From positions 1 to 64,000 of the forward strand of contig NZ_PGCK01000002.1 in the NCBI RefSeq assembly GCF_021023085.1: a DNA stretch of 64,000 nt. Reading direction: 5' to 3'. Below, one piece after another: positions 36,417 through 46,210 of this stretch (the stretch's first letter is position 1; each line of letters starts with the position of its first letter). The DNA comes from Methanooceanicella nereidis (GTDB lineage Archaea; Halobacteriota; Methanocellia; Methanocellales; Methanocellaceae). The notes below the pieces were generated by a model. It was given only the letters and a program-made list of their open reading frames with translations, did not search any database and was not told where the DNA came from. Position numbers and translations under genes: made by a program.

Positions 36417-37538
36417 TCATACATTGCCTGTCTGAATATAATAGTAATCTTTTTTAATGGGATCAATTGCCACGACCTCCCCGTCCGCAGGTTTACCGCT
36501 TGCGCCCACATAGCCGTATATACCGGCAGTGGGGTCGAGGACGATGCAGGTCTGGTTATTTACGACGCATGAAGTCATATCCTTATCCTTCAGGAAGTCC
36601 TGCGTGGAATAGCTATAATAGGTCTTTATCAATACGTCGACGATAGAATCCTTTCCGGCATCATTCTTGAGGACCAGGCCGCCGTGGGAGAGCATGGTCT
36701 CGCAGATGTCGCTTATCTTCAGGATGTTCTCAGCCCTGTTCGAAGGATATTCGTTAAAGTTCTTACTCGTGCGAAGAGCCTCATAGTCTGCTTTCGAAGG
36801 CACTACGTATATTGATATCGGCTGCGTTGAAGTGACGCTGTATTCCATGTTCATGTACTGGATCGGCAGATTGAACTTTGAACCGTCGCCGCCGTAGTAC
36901 CAGAGGTAGTTATCCTTAAGCACCATCGATTCGCTCTTTTCGTTGACCAGGTACAGCTTGCCGTCCTCGATCAACGTGTCCATTTTTTCCTTTTTAGCAA
37001 GTTCGCCGGCAGCAACCTCTATAATGGAACCATCGACATACCCGCGAAGCTTTTCCTCGTCCAGTCCAGCCACCAGACAATACGTGTGGTTCTCGGTCAT
37101 CACGAAATACGACCTTATACCGATATTCTCAAGCAGGGAGCAGAGCAATATGGTAAGGTCCTCGCAGTCCCCTCCGCCTATCTGTATCGTCTCGAACGGG
37201 TCCTGGATGAACTCTCTTGACCTTGGATCGCTGTAATAGGCATAATTTTCGACTACATACCGGTACAGCTTGTTCACCTGGTACTCCTTGTCCCCGGACG
37301 GCCCTCCGCTTACTGCCGTGGCCGCATAAGCCCTGAGAGTCACATTGTCGAAGACCATCTCGTCAAGGTACGGGTCTGCTTTTTTGAGGACGGGGTCCGA
37401 CAAGTCCGGAATAGCAGTCTCTTCCAGGCTCCTGACAAAATCAACACAACCCGAAACTGAAACTATCAATAATAGCACTATAAGCCCGATGATGATCGGC
37501 TGCTTTATTATGTGGTCTATTATCCTGGCCAAGGTCAA
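36417..37538 (-). CDS. Lipoprotein with transglutaminase-like domain
   Basis: A 373-residue protein with a hydrophobic leader and lipobox-like IVSVSGC near residue 31, so exported and probably lipid-anchored. Residues ~95-190 are transglutaminase/cysteine-peptidase-like: KEYQVNKLYRYVVENYAYYSD, the Cys in GGGDCEDLTILLCSLLENIGI, and the His in TENHTYCLVA. The C-terminal 170 residues are unlike anything I know. The start is TTG 37538; no ATG occurs before the lipobox. The enzyme activity is inferred from the Cys-His pair. Confidence 0.8.
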   Translation of the reverse strand: MTLARIIDHIIKQPIIIGLIVLLLIVSVSGCVDFVRSLEETAIPDLSDPVLKKADPYLDEMVFDNVTLRAYAATAVSGGPSGDKEYQVNKLYRYVVENYAYYSDPRSREFIQDPFETIQIGGGDCEDLTILLCSLLENIGIRSYFVMTENHTYCLVAGLDEEKLRGYVDGSIIEVAAGELAKKEKMDTLIEDGKLYLVNEKSESMVLKDNYLWYYGGDGSKFNLPIQYMNMEYSVTSTQPISIYVVPSKADYEALRTSKNFNEYPSNRAENILKISDICETMLSHGGLVLKNDAGKDSIVDVLIKTYYSYSTQDFLKDKDMTSCVVNNQTCIVLDPTAGIYGYVGASGKPADGEVVAIDPIKKDYYYIQTGNV

Positions 37539-37711
37539 TTCACGAGTATAGAATTAACAGGTATGCTACTTAAAGGTTATTTTATTATTGGGCATTATAG
37601 GCTCGTTTACGAGGCGATCGCAGGATATACGGGATACCGATTTCAAAATAGTAATTTCAAATAACGTATCTTACATAACGATTATATCTAAGAAGGCCAA
37701 TCAATTGCTAT

Positions 37712-38881
37712 ATGAAAAATTGCAGACCTGCCTTAATTATCTCTATATTACTTATCACATCGATTCTTGTAGTGCCTGTTTCGTCGCTGGGATATGGCGA
37801 GCTTAAGGTCATTAAGCCGCAGTACAAGGCATGGTCATTTTCCAATAATGTTGGCAGCTATAAGGGGGAGATCTGTGACCCCTGCTGCATTAAGATAGAC
37901 TCAAAAGATAACATATACGTGCTCCAGAGAATAAACTACGGGAGCAAGTACAGAAAGATAATTTCCGTATATGATAAAAACTTCAGTTTCATCAAAAGCA
38001 TCGATATAATAAAAAGATCAATGACGATGGAAGGTGTCGGAGATAGCGCCGGGCATTATGGGCCAGGGTTCTATTATGACCAGACGTCAAGCGATTTTGA
38101 CGTCGGGAAAGACGGCAGGATATACGTGCTGAGCGCGTATGATATTCTGATGTTCGAAAACGACGGCAAATATAAAGCACAATTCTCGGTCTCGTCATCG
38201 ATGTCATATGCAGAGAATACCACTGCAGGAATGAGATTCATGTACCCGGCCGGCATAGTGATCGGTGACGACAATACCATATATACGACAACAGGCGACA
38301 GTATAAAAGAGCATGAGATACTGGCATTTAATCCTGACGGCAGGCCTGCTACGAGGATCCAGTCACCGGCAAACCAGACATCCGCTTTCTTTAAGGATGC
38401 AAGAGACAACATCTTTTTGATAGAGTCAAAGACGAATAAAGCCTATAAGTATACGGGCGACCTTAGCGGAATCAAATTCCTTGAACTCGACATGGGAGGA
38501 TATGAAGGCCAGATAACATCCCTTACAGAGTTCTCCGACGGTAAAATAGCCGTTAGTGCTGACGGCATATACATATTTAATGAGGATGGGACCCTGAAGG
38601 TGCGCATTGCCGATAACGGGATCGCGAACGGAGTCGACTGGAAGAGGCTGGTAGCATCGGATTCGAGTGACCGACTTTTAGTCCTGGCAGGGTTAAACAG
38701 CCAGAGCGGCGCTCCCGCACCACTGACCGGATACGACCGGCTGTCCTGGGAACTGGCATCCATGGAAAATAATCCGCTGTCAGCCCTGTCCAATTACGGG
38801 GATTCGCCATGCTGTGTTGCTCCGCTGGCGCCATTCTATCTCTTGTACAGCGGATTATGCGCGGTCATGGAGGCATTGTAG
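37712..38881 (+). CDS. Secreted beta-propeller (NHL-like) protein A
   Basis: A 389-residue exported protein: signal peptide to about residue 25 (ALIISILLITSILVVPVSS), then NHL/six-bladed propeller-type repeats such as KIDSKDNIYVLQR, VGKDGRIYVLSAYDILMF and IGDDNTIYTTTGD. An early CDPCC motif is present. The C-terminus is a hydrophobic tail containing SPCCVAPLAPFYLLYSG. A paralog with the same order and the same tail follows (38972-40207). The pair is likely extracytoplasmic, perhaps membrane-tethered; function unknown. Confidence 0.8.
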   Translation: MKNCRPALIISILLITSILVVPVSSLGYGELKVIKPQYKAWSFSNNVGSYKGEICDPCCIKIDSKDNIYVLQRINYGSKYRKIISVYDKNFSFIKSIDIIKRSMTMEGVGDSAGHYGPGFYYDQTSSDFDVGKDGRIYVLSAYDILMFENDGKYKAQFSVSSSMSYAENTTAGMRFMYPAGIVIGDDNTIYTTTGDSIKEHEILAFNPDGRPATRIQSPANQTSAFFKDARDNIFLIESKTNKAYKYTGDLSGIKFLELDMGGYEGQITSLTEFSDGKIAVSADGIYIFNEDGTLKVRIADNGIANGVDWKRLVASDSSDRLLVLAGLNSQSGAPAPLTGYDRLSWELASMENNPLSALSNYGDSPCCVAPLAPFYLLYSGLCAVMEAL

Positions 38882-38971
38882 ACAGGCTACAGGACACATG
38901 ATCAAGCGATTAGCTCATATACATTAATTTCATAAATATATAAACGCCTTCAATTGGGGTGGGGGTTGGAT

Positions 38972-40207
38972 ATGAAAATAGGATACTGGATAATAGGATT
39001 ATTGCTAACTTTGTTTATTTTAGCCGTGCCTGTGACAGGGCTGGCGCAATACGACAATAAGGTCTTGAAGCCCGACATGATGCAGGGCGAATACGGTAAC
39101 GGGACTGGGCAGATATACAGGCCCATTTCAGTGGCCACAGATAAGGACTGTAACATCTACGTGCTCCATGATTCATACATTGATATAAACGACAGCAGCC
39201 GCCATAAAAGGGTCGTTTCGATATACGACAAATATGGCAACCACCTGATCACGTTTGACGTCGTAAAGAGAACGACGAAGGAATTGAACCCGGCACCGCT
39301 GGGAGATTTGATATCATCCAATTACTATTATGATGTCACCGCTTCGGAACTGTACGTAGGCGAGGACGGCAAGATATACGTCCTTAGCGCATATGACGTG
39401 CTCATCTTCGATGAGAAGGGCAAATACAGGTCGCAGTTCACCGTATGGCCCAACGCTAACTGGATATACAGGTACAAGGATACCTCATACCATTATCCGA
39501 AAGGTATCTACGTGGACAATATGACCAGAATATATACGTCGACGGGAAGCCTGCCGTCAGAACATGCGATCCTGGTCTACAGCTATGACGGAAGGCTGTT
39601 GAACAAGATGAACACGCCCACGAACGGACTTACAGACCTGTTCGCGGACAAGGACGGCACTATCCACCTCCTTGAAGAGGACAGCAAGACAATTACGCTT
39701 TATGACAGGTACCTGAACAAAATAGACACAATCAAGCTGGACTATAAAGGCGAAGATAAGATCACGTCCATTACGATGATGCCTGACGGCAAATTCGTCG
39801 CCAGCGCTAACGGTGTCTTCGTATTCGGCGAGAACGGAAGATACGTTAACCATTTCAAAGACTATGACGCGGCTAAAAAGATGAACTGTACAAGGCCTGT
39901 CGCTACTGACATTGAAAAAAGGATCATAACCATAAGCGGCCAGGAAGACTCTGATAAAACTGCACGGCCGATCCTGATATATCTCACGGAAAGAAATGGC
40001 GCAAACCCCACGGCAGGCACAGGATATGATCCAAATAATACGCCTGCACCGACATATAACGGTAACATTGAACTTACTCCTGACTATGAAGGAGGATGGA
40101 TCAAGGCTTATCGTAAAGACTATCAGCCGGTGGCATGCTGCGTGCCTTACGCGCCGCTCTATTTGATATTTCAAGGGTTTAACCTGATCGCGGGCTCTAT
40201 CCCCTGA
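38972..40207 (+). CDS. Secreted beta-propeller (NHL-like) protein B, paralog
   Basis: A 411-residue paralog of the preceding gene. Signal peptide IGLLLTLFILAVPVTGLAQ, matching start of mature chain (KVLKPDMMQGEYGNG), propeller repeats (TDKDCNIYVLHDSY, VGEDGKIYVLSAYDVLIF, ADKDGTIHLLEED) and tail VACCVPYAPLYLIFQGFNL. The frame is open to 38954 (TTG), but ATG 38972 behind GGGGGTTGG is better. The gene follows protein A by 90 bases and is probably a tandem duplicate. Confidence 0.8.
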   Translation: MKIGYWIIGLLLTLFILAVPVTGLAQYDNKVLKPDMMQGEYGNGTGQIYRPISVATDKDCNIYVLHDSYIDINDSSRHKRVVSIYDKYGNHLITFDVVKRTTKELNPAPLGDLISSNYYYDVTASELYVGEDGKIYVLSAYDVLIFDEKGKYRSQFTVWPNANWIYRYKDTSYHYPKGIYVDNMTRIYTSTGSLPSEHAILVYSYDGRLLNKMNTPTNGLTDLFADKDGTIHLLEEDSKTITLYDRYLNKIDTIKLDYKGEDKITSITMMPDGKFVASANGVFVFGENGRYVNHFKDYDAAKKMNCTRPVATDIEKRIITISGQEDSDKTARPILIYLTERNGANPTAGTGYDPNNTPAPTYNGNIELTPDYEGGWIKAYRKDYQPVACCVPYAPLYLIFQGFNLIAGSIP

Positions 40208-40302
40208 CCTGCTAAAGGGATACCCCTGCCCACCTTTTTTATCTTTTTTATACGCTGCATTAAAGTATGATGAACGGTTAATTACTCGGGGAGATAGGTC
40301 CT

Positions 40303-40773
40303 ATGTCTGACGAATTTTTCATGAGGGCGGCCATAGAGAAAGCCAGGGAAGGCATCAAAGAAGGCCAGACACCGTTCGGAGCATGTATAGTGAAGGACGG
40401 TAAGATCATAAGCTCAGCGCATAACCTTGTCTGGGAAAACACGGACATCACGGCTCACGCTGAGATAATTGCCATCAGGGAAGCATGTGAAAAATTGAAC
40501 ACTATTGATCTTTCGGGCTGTGAGATCTATACTACCTGTGAGCCCTGTACTATGTGCTTCAGCGCCTGTCACTGGGCGAAGATAGGGAAGATCGTATACG
40601 GCGCGCTTATCGAGGACGCTAAGAAAGCCGGCTTTAGCGAGCTAACTATACCGAATGAGGATATGAAAAGGCTCGGGAATAGCCCTGTGGAGATAGTCGG
40701 GAATTTTATGCGGGGAGAAGCGCTGGAGCTTTTCAGGGAATGGGAGAAAAAAGGAGTTAAAAGAGTCTATTGA
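40303..40773 (+). CDS. Nucleoside/guanine deaminase (CDA superfamily)
   Basis: A 156-residue zinc deaminase. Zinc-binding HAEIIAIREA (His, catalytic Glu) and CEPCTMCFSAC (two Cys) are intact, with the N-terminal RAAIEKAREGIKEGQTPFGA of the GuaD/TadA-like group. The lack of a TadA-specific N- and C-terminus and the C-terminal FRGEALELFREWEKKG favour guanine deaminase or a related nucleobase deaminase. SD GGGGAGAT precedes ATG. Confidence 0.87.
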   Translation: MSDEFFMRAAIEKAREGIKEGQTPFGACIVKDGKIISSAHNLVWENTDITAHAEIIAIREACEKLNTIDLSGCEIYTTCEPCTMCFSACHWAKIGKIVYGALIEDAKKAGFSELTIPNEDMKRLGNSPVEIVGNFMRGEALELFREWEKKGVKRVY

Positions 40774-40830
40774 TATAACATGCCCGGTATTTATTAGCAG
40801 GATCCCAAATTATTAGGCCAGTATAAAATT

Positions 40831-41040
40831 GTACACAAAGGGCTCGAAGGAACACGAAACTGCTAACCACAAAGCGCACAAAGGCAAACAAGGAACACAA
40901 AACTGCTAACCACAAAGCGCACAAAGGCAAACAAGGAACACAAAACTGCTAACCACAAAGCGCACAAAGGCGAACAAGGAACACCAAACTGCTAACCACA
41001 AAGCGCACAAAGGCGAACAAGGAACACAAAGGATTTTTAA
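40831..41040 (+). repeat. Family A tandem array, 43-bp period (left arm)
   Basis: Four units with a 43-base period (the GCG of GCGCACAAAGGC recurs at 40874, 40917, 40960, 41003), preceded by a degenerate unit from 40831. Each unit reads roughly AACTGCTAACCACAAA then GCGCACAAAGGCAAACAAGG. The array runs up to the GxxExxY gene's end and is inverted relative to the array at 41617. Confidence 0.92.
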
Positions 41041-41066
41041 AAAATAAAATTGTAGCATATTTTAAA

Positions 41067-41525
41067 TTAATAGACTATCCGGGAAATGCCATCTCTGAGA
41101 TGCTGTGCATTAAAATTAACTATAAGCCCTACTCTGTTACCGGATAGTTTCAGATAGGTTATCAATTGTGATTTATGAAGAGGTAGTATTGAGTCAATGG
41201 CCTTAAGTTCGATAATTATCTGATTCTCGACTAACAAGTCCAGCCTTAATCTGGATCGGATCTTAGTGCCTTTATATTTTAATGGGATCTCAACCTGTGA
41301 TTCTGAGAATATGCCCCTCATTCTTAACTCTTCCAACAAGCAATCCTCATAGACACTTTCCAGCAATCCCGATCCGGTCTCATAATGTACGCTAAAACAT
41401 GCATCTACGACCTCTTTAACTATCCTTTCTGTCTCCTCAGGTATAGGTTGAAAATCCCGTGCTTTTCTCTCATTAAGAACATATTCAGCAACCCTTCTTC
41501 CAGAACGTTCCTCATCAAAATCCAT
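41067..41525 (-). CDS. GxxExxY protein, intact (PD-(D/E)XK-like)
   Basis: A 152-residue protein of the GxxExxY family (PDDEXK_3). The name-giving motif is in GSGLLESVYEDCLLEELRM. The nuclease-like core has LRLDLLVENQIIIELKAID (Asp...Glu-x-Lys) and the hallmark end LPLHKSQLITYLKLSG, then VGLIVNFNAQHLRDGI. Function is unknown; nuclease activity is plausible but unproven. ATG 41525 or 41531 is the start. It lies exactly between inverted family A arrays. Confidence 0.9.
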   Translation of the reverse strand: MDFDEERSGRRVAEYVLNERKARDFQPIPEETERIVKEVVDACFSVHYETGSGLLESVYEDCLLEELRMRGIFSESQVEIPLKYKGTKIRSRLRLDLLVENQIIIELKAIDSILPLHKSQLITYLKLSGNRVGLIVNFNAQHLRDGISRIVY

Positions 41526-41616
41526 TATCATCACCAAACAATAAATTTTTAATACAAAATTATGAGAAAAAGTATTAAACATTAACAATGACCAATCCGA
41601 AAATAATAAAAAAATT

Positions 41617-41771
41617 GTGTACCTTGTTCGCCTTCGTGCGCTTCGTGGTTAACAGTTTCGTGTACCTTGTTCGCCTTCGTGCGCTTCGTGGTTAACAGTT
41701 TCGTGTACCTTAGTCGCCTTCGTGCGCTTCGTGGTTAACAGTTTCGTGTACCTTAGTCGCCTTCGTGGTAA
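41617..41771 (-). repeat. Family A tandem array, 43-bp period (right arm)
   Basis: Units start at 41617, 41660, 41703 and 41746 (last truncated), period 43, each GTGTACCTTGTTCGCCTTCG then TGCGCTTCGTGGTTAACAG. This is the reverse complement of the array at 40831-41040, so the GxxExxY gene is bracketed by inverted arrays. Confidence 0.92.
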
Positions 41772-41795
41772 AATAATAGAGATTTGTAACAATTA

Positions 41796-44700
41796 TTAAC
41801 GCGCTGATGATGATTCTTTTGTTTCATAGACGGGCAGCATCACTACGAACCTGCAGCCTTTGGTATAGTCCCCTTCTACGCGGTCCTCTACCCAGAAACG
41901 CCCGTTGTAATCATCCACCAGTATCTTTATCAGGCATAGCCCGAAGCCTTTGCCTGACTCCCGTGTCCTGGCAAGAGACAGCCTTTCGAACAGCTTTGTT
42001 TTTATATCATCCGGTATTCCTGGGCCGTTATCCTCCACCATCACCTTGTAATACTCCCTGCCCATGTCGCAGACCTTTTTGAGTATTATGTTAATGGTCA
42101 GCGGTCCTGTGGAGTGTTTTATCGCATTGCCCACAAGGTTAGAGAAGACATCCTTGATCAATTCGTTGGCCAGTACATAGCAGCCTATGACAGGGATATA
42201 GTTTATCGTGATCTCCCTGCCGGGTATCTCCGCATATTGCTTCACCACGTCCTGTAAGACTACACCGAGATCCATCACCATAGGCTTGATCTGGCCCGTG
42301 CGCTCTCTCTGTATCTTCTTGACGTTCTCTATTAGCTTGGAGTTACTCCGTAACATCTCTATAGGCTTCTCCAGCATGGTCATATTATCTTTTTCGAGTA
42401 TCCCCTGCGTTTTAAGGATGTCAAGTGCCATTTCAAGGTATCCCATGGCGATCTGGTTGAGGTTATTGATATCATGGCCCATCAGATCCACGTATAGTTC
42501 AGACTGTGCCTTTGCCTCTTTTAGCTCTTCTTCCGTACGCTTGCGCTGCGTTATGTCAAGATTTATCCCTACCCAGGAAGTTATATCGCCTTTTTCATCG
42601 CGGATCGGCACTCCGCGGGATAACAGGATATGGCATTTTCCGTCAGCCCCTATGATACTATACTCATAATCCCAGAAACAGGCTGTATCCATACACATTT
42701 TCCAGTCGTTTTTCGTTCGCTTCCTGTCCTCAGGCGTAAGAATATCCATCCACCCATATCCTTTACACTCTTCCATGGTCTTGCCTGCCATTTCGAGGAA
42801 AGACCTGCTTAAATATTCCATTCCGCCATCCGGACCGGTTATCCAGACGCCATAAGGTATGAGTTCCCCTATGGAGCGATACCTTTCTTCGCTTTCCCTG
42901 AGCGCCTTTTCAACCTTATCGCGCTCGGTCATATCCCTGGCAGCGGCGAACACGCCTATTACGTTACCATACTCGTCGCGATAGACTGATGCGTTATAGA
43001 GGACTGGTATGATGTGGCCGTCCCTGTGCCGGATCTCAAGGCGGTAATCAGTTACGAAACCCTCCTTGAACGCTTTCCTGTAACCCTCCCGGGCCTTCCC
43101 GGGATCCATGAAATAGTCAGAGAAATCGGTGCCTATAAGCTCATCTCGAGAGTACCCGGTAACTTTCTCGGTCGCCATGTTAACATCGGTGATCTTACCG
43201 CCGGGGGATATCGTCACAAGAGGGTCGAGACTCGCTTCGATCAGGCTGCGGTTATAAGCGTTGGCTAGCTTTAAAGCCCGTTCGACAATATCGCGCTCGG
43301 CCATATCCCTGGCCGCGGCGAACACGCCTATTACGTTACCATACTCGTCGAGATATACAGACGCGTTATAAAGGACAGGTGTGATATGGCCGTCCCTGTG
43401 CCTGATCTCAAGACGGTAGTCCTTTACCAGCCCTTCTTTGAACGCTTTTCTATATCCTTCCCTTGCCATTTCCGGATCGGTGAAATAATCAGAGAAATCC
43501 GTCCCTATCAGTTCATCACGGGAATAACCTGTAACGATTTCCGTGGCGATATTGACGTCGGTGATCTTGCCCTCGGGCGAAATGGTCACAAGAGGATCAA
43601 GGCTTGCCTCGATAAGGCTGCGGTTGTACGCGCTGGCAAGCTTTAGTGCATCTTCCGCCATCCTGAGCTCGGTGACATCCCTGGCCGCAGCGAACACTCC
43701 TATGACTTCACCTGACTCGTCCCGATAGACTGACGCATTATAGACTACGGGAGTAATATGGCCATCCTTGTGCCTGATCTCCAGGCTATAATCCTTAACG
43801 GAGCCTGTTTTGAACGCTATCCTGTAGCCCTCTCTCGCCTTCTCCGGGTCCAGGAAATAGTCAGAGAAATCGGTGCCTATAAGCTCTTCCCGTGCAAAGC
43901 CGGTGATCTTTTCAGTAGCGGCATTGACATCGGTTATCTTACCATCGGGAGAGATCGTGACAAGAGGATCCAGGCTTGACTCTATAAGGCTGCGGTTATA
44001 TTCATTGGCGCATTTTAAAAATCTCTCATACTCTTTATGCTCGGTCATATCTCGCCCCACTGCCTGGTACTCGATGACTTCGCCCTTTTCATTAAAGAAC
44101 GCGTGGTTTATCCACTGCATCCATTTGATCTTTCCATCCGGAAGAACAACACGCTCTTCCAGTGTCTTCAGGGGATTCTCAGGAGAAAGAGAATAAATTG
44201 TATCAATAACTAATTGCCGATCTTCAGGCTCGACCAGGGGCAGGAAATTTTTGCCCAAAAGCTCTTCCTTCGTCTTTTCGAAGTACCTGGCATACGCATC
44301 GTTCACGAACGTCAGGAGGAGATCGGGAGTGAACCTGCATATCAGCTCAGTCTGGTCCTGGACTATGCGCCGATACTTTTCCTCACTCTCTTTTAAGCCT
44401 TTCTCGGCCTTTTTACGCCGGCTGATGTCTCTGACAAAAGCGCAGTGGAAATCTTCGTCATGGAAAGTGAATTTATAAACGGATACCTCGACCGGGAAGA
44501 TCCTTCCGCCTTTAGTCTTATGCTCTGATTCGAATTTGCAGGGGGATTTTATCTCGATCTCTTTCCAGTGACTCGGCCATCGTTCTTTTGTGAATAGCGG
44601 GTCGATGTCCCACACTTTTAAGGATTGTAACTCCTTGCAGGTATATCCTAAAGAGTTGCAGGCAGCGTCGTTGACATAGTGGAAATTACCTTCGATGTCC

Positions 44701-45281
44701 ACCAGGAATATCGCGTCGGCGGCCTTGTCCACAAGGAACTGGTCAAGCTTTAACTCTTCCTCGAATTTCTTACGCTCGGTGATGTCGGTGATGAAGCCTT
44801 CGAGCATCATCTCTTTTTCTTTAAATGAATATACTCCGCGTCCCTGCTCCCATACCCACTTTTCTTTTCCCGTGGCGGTTTTTATGCGGTAGATTATCCT
44901 GTAAGGCTCGTGTTTTTCCAGTGCCTTTTGTATGTTCGTCCATACATGCTCTTGATCTTCGGGGTGTATCAGGTCATTGTATGCGAGCTTGTTGTTATGT
45001 ATAAGGTCGGACGGGAGATATCCTGTGATCTGATAGCAGCCTTCGCTCACGAACTCCATCGTGAAATCTTTGTCGTTGCGGCAGCGGTAGACCATGCCTG
45101 GGAGGTTGCTTATGAGTGTTGAGAGAAATCGCTGGCTTTCTTTTAGCGCGTCTTCGGCTTCTTTTTGTTTTCTTCTTGCTTCCTCGAGGCCGTTCACGCG
45201 GCTGCGAAGCTCATCGAGTTCATTTTTTAGCTGGTCGAGGGTTTTGTCGTTATCGCTGGCTTCGCTTTTGTTATCGGGCAT
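41796..45281 (-). CDS. Soluble histidine kinase with seven PAS domains
   Basis: A 1161-residue sensor kinase without membrane spans. After a short coiled coil it has seven PAS domains, near residues 45-170, 175-295, 300-420, then three near-identical 124-residue repeats (428-551, 552-675, 676-799, starting YNRSLIE), then 805-925. The kinase domain follows: a HisKA-like LYVDLMGHDINNLNQIAMG (phospho-His) and HATPase boxes N (VGNAIKH), G1 (DNGPGIPDD) and G2 (GKGFGLCLI). The HDINN phospho-acceptor is typical of methanogen sensor kinases. No response regulator is adjacent. Confidence 0.93.
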   Translation of the reverse strand: MPDNKSEASDNDKTLDQLKNELDELRSRVNGLEEARRKQKEAEDALKESQRFLSTLISNLPGMVYRCRNDKDFTMEFVSEGCYQITGYLPSDLIHNNKLAYNDLIHPEDQEHVWTNIQKALEKHEPYRIIYRIKTATGKEKWVWEQGRGVYSFKEKEMMLEGFITDITERKKFEEELKLDQFLVDKAADAIFLVDIEGNFHYVNDAACNSLGYTCKELQSLKVWDIDPLFTKERWPSHWKEIEIKSPCKFESEHKTKGGRIFPVEVSVYKFTFHDEDFHCAFVRDISRRKKAEKGLKESEEKYRRIVQDQTELICRFTPDLLLTFVNDAYARYFEKTKEELLGKNFLPLVEPEDRQLVIDTIYSLSPENPLKTLEERVVLPDGKIKWMQWINHAFFNEKGEVIEYQAVGRDMTEHKEYERFLKCANEYNRSLIESSLDPLVTISPDGKITDVNAATEKITGFAREELIGTDFSDYFLDPEKAREGYRIAFKTGSVKDYSLEIRHKDGHITPVVYNASVYRDESGEVIGVFAAARDVTELRMAEDALKLASAYNRSLIEASLDPLVTISPEGKITDVNIATEIVTGYSRDELIGTDFSDYFTDPEMAREGYRKAFKEGLVKDYRLEIRHRDGHITPVLYNASVYLDEYGNVIGVFAAARDMAERDIVERALKLANAYNRSLIEASLDPLVTISPGGKITDVNMATEKVTGYSRDELIGTDFSDYFMDPGKAREGYRKAFKEGFVTDYRLEIRHRDGHIIPVLYNASVYRDEYGNVIGVFAAARDMTERDKVEKALRESEERYRSIGELIPYGVWITGPDGGMEYLSRSFLEMAGKTMEECKGYGWMDILTPEDRKRTKNDWKMCMDTACFWDYEYSIIGADGKCHILLSRGVPIRDEKGDITSWVGINLDITQRKRTEEELKEAKAQSELYVDLMGHDINNLNQIAMGYLEMALDILKTQGILEKDNMTMLEKPIEMLRSNSKLIENVKKIQRERTGQIKPMVMDLGVVLQDVVKQYAEIPGREITINYIPVIGCYVLANELIKDVFSNLVGNAIKHSTGPLTINIILKKVCDMGREYYKVMVEDNGPGIPDDIKTKLFERLSLARTRESGKGFGLCLIKILVDDYNGRFWVEDRVEGDYTKGCRFVVMLPVYETKESSSAR
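42885..44000 (-). repeat. Three tandem 372-bp PAS-coding repeats
   Basis: Units begin at 44000, 43628 and 43256 (minus) and each encodes a 124-residue PAS domain, mostly identical, showing recent duplication or gene conversion within the kinase gene. Confidence 0.85.
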
Positions 45282-45441
45282 GGATACTGCCTGATTTAAT
45301 ATATAATAGTCATTGACCTTAATATTATTGAAAAAAATATTAAGATTGGATTAAAATTACTGAATATTAGAAATAATTCGAGAAATAGGGTGTTTTATTT
45401 TATGCTTTCAACTTGAACTATATTGTTGATCTTGTGGTTGT

Positions 45442-45691
45442 GCCTGACGGATGGCAGGTAGGCACGTAACCTCACAAAAACACGGAAACACTAAAATTTT
45501 TTATATGATTTTTTAAGGGCACGAAATTCTCTAAGAGTTACTCACGAAATCTCTAAGGCTCTAGTATCACTGTCAATGCTCTAACACCCCTAATGCTCGG
45601 CTTAACGCTCAAATATCTCTAAGTCACCAACGCTAAAACAAGGCACGAACATTCTCCAAAACACGAAAGTTTAATATCCCGGTTTGTGTTG
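45442..45691. repeat. Family B left arm (with GxxExxY gene)
   Basis: About 250 bases from GCCTGACGGATGGCAGG to TTAATATCCCGGTTTGTG, matching the arms at 26.6 and 59.2 kb. It ends 15 bases before the GxxExxY pseudogene stop and is inverted to 46211-46461. Confidence 0.88.
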
Positions 45692-45706
45692 TAAAAAATT
45701 TGCGTT

Positions 45707-46110
45707 TTAGTTAATTATTCTTGTTATTCCCTTTCCTATGTTCTGTTCGTTGAAATTTATCAATAGGCCGAGTCTTTTTCCGCTAAGCCTTAAGTAGTTG
45801 AGTAATTGTGCTTTGTGTATAGGCTGTACCTGGTCTGTGGATTTGAAGTCCACTACCAGGCAGTCGTCGACTAGCATGTCCAGGATGAAATACTCATCAT
45901 CATACACGATGCCGTCATACACTATAGGTATCTTGATCTGTGTCTTGACATTGAACCCTCTGCTTCTGAGTTCTTTAACCATGAATCTCTCATAGGTCTT
46001 TTCAGGAAGCCCGACCCCAAGCCTTTTATGGATGGTTAAGCCGAATCCACAGTATATTTTGCTGCTGTTTCAACGATATCAGGTAACTTCTCGTATTTTC
46101 TTTCCATCAT
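45707..46110 (-). pseudogene. GxxExxY gene broken by one frameshift
   Basis: A second GxxExxY gene between inverted family B arms. Starting at ATG 46110 (with GGTGATC upstream) the frame reads MMERKYEKLPDIVETAAKYT and hits TAA at 46036-46038. One frame over the protein continues at once: LTIHKRLGVGLPEKTYERF (GxxExxY motif LPEKTYE), then LDMLVDDCLVVDFKSTD and PIHKAQLLNYLRLSG to the end at 45707. A single base gain or loss near 46040-46055 restores a ~134-residue protein. Its core has Asp in place of Glu (DFK). Confidence 0.85.
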
Positions 46111-46210
46111 GATCACCTTAACAAAACAATACTAATTTGCTATTAGTTGCAATAAAGTATTATAAGTTTATCCATCAGACTAAAAAAGTGAACAGGTATA
46201 CGATCATTGA

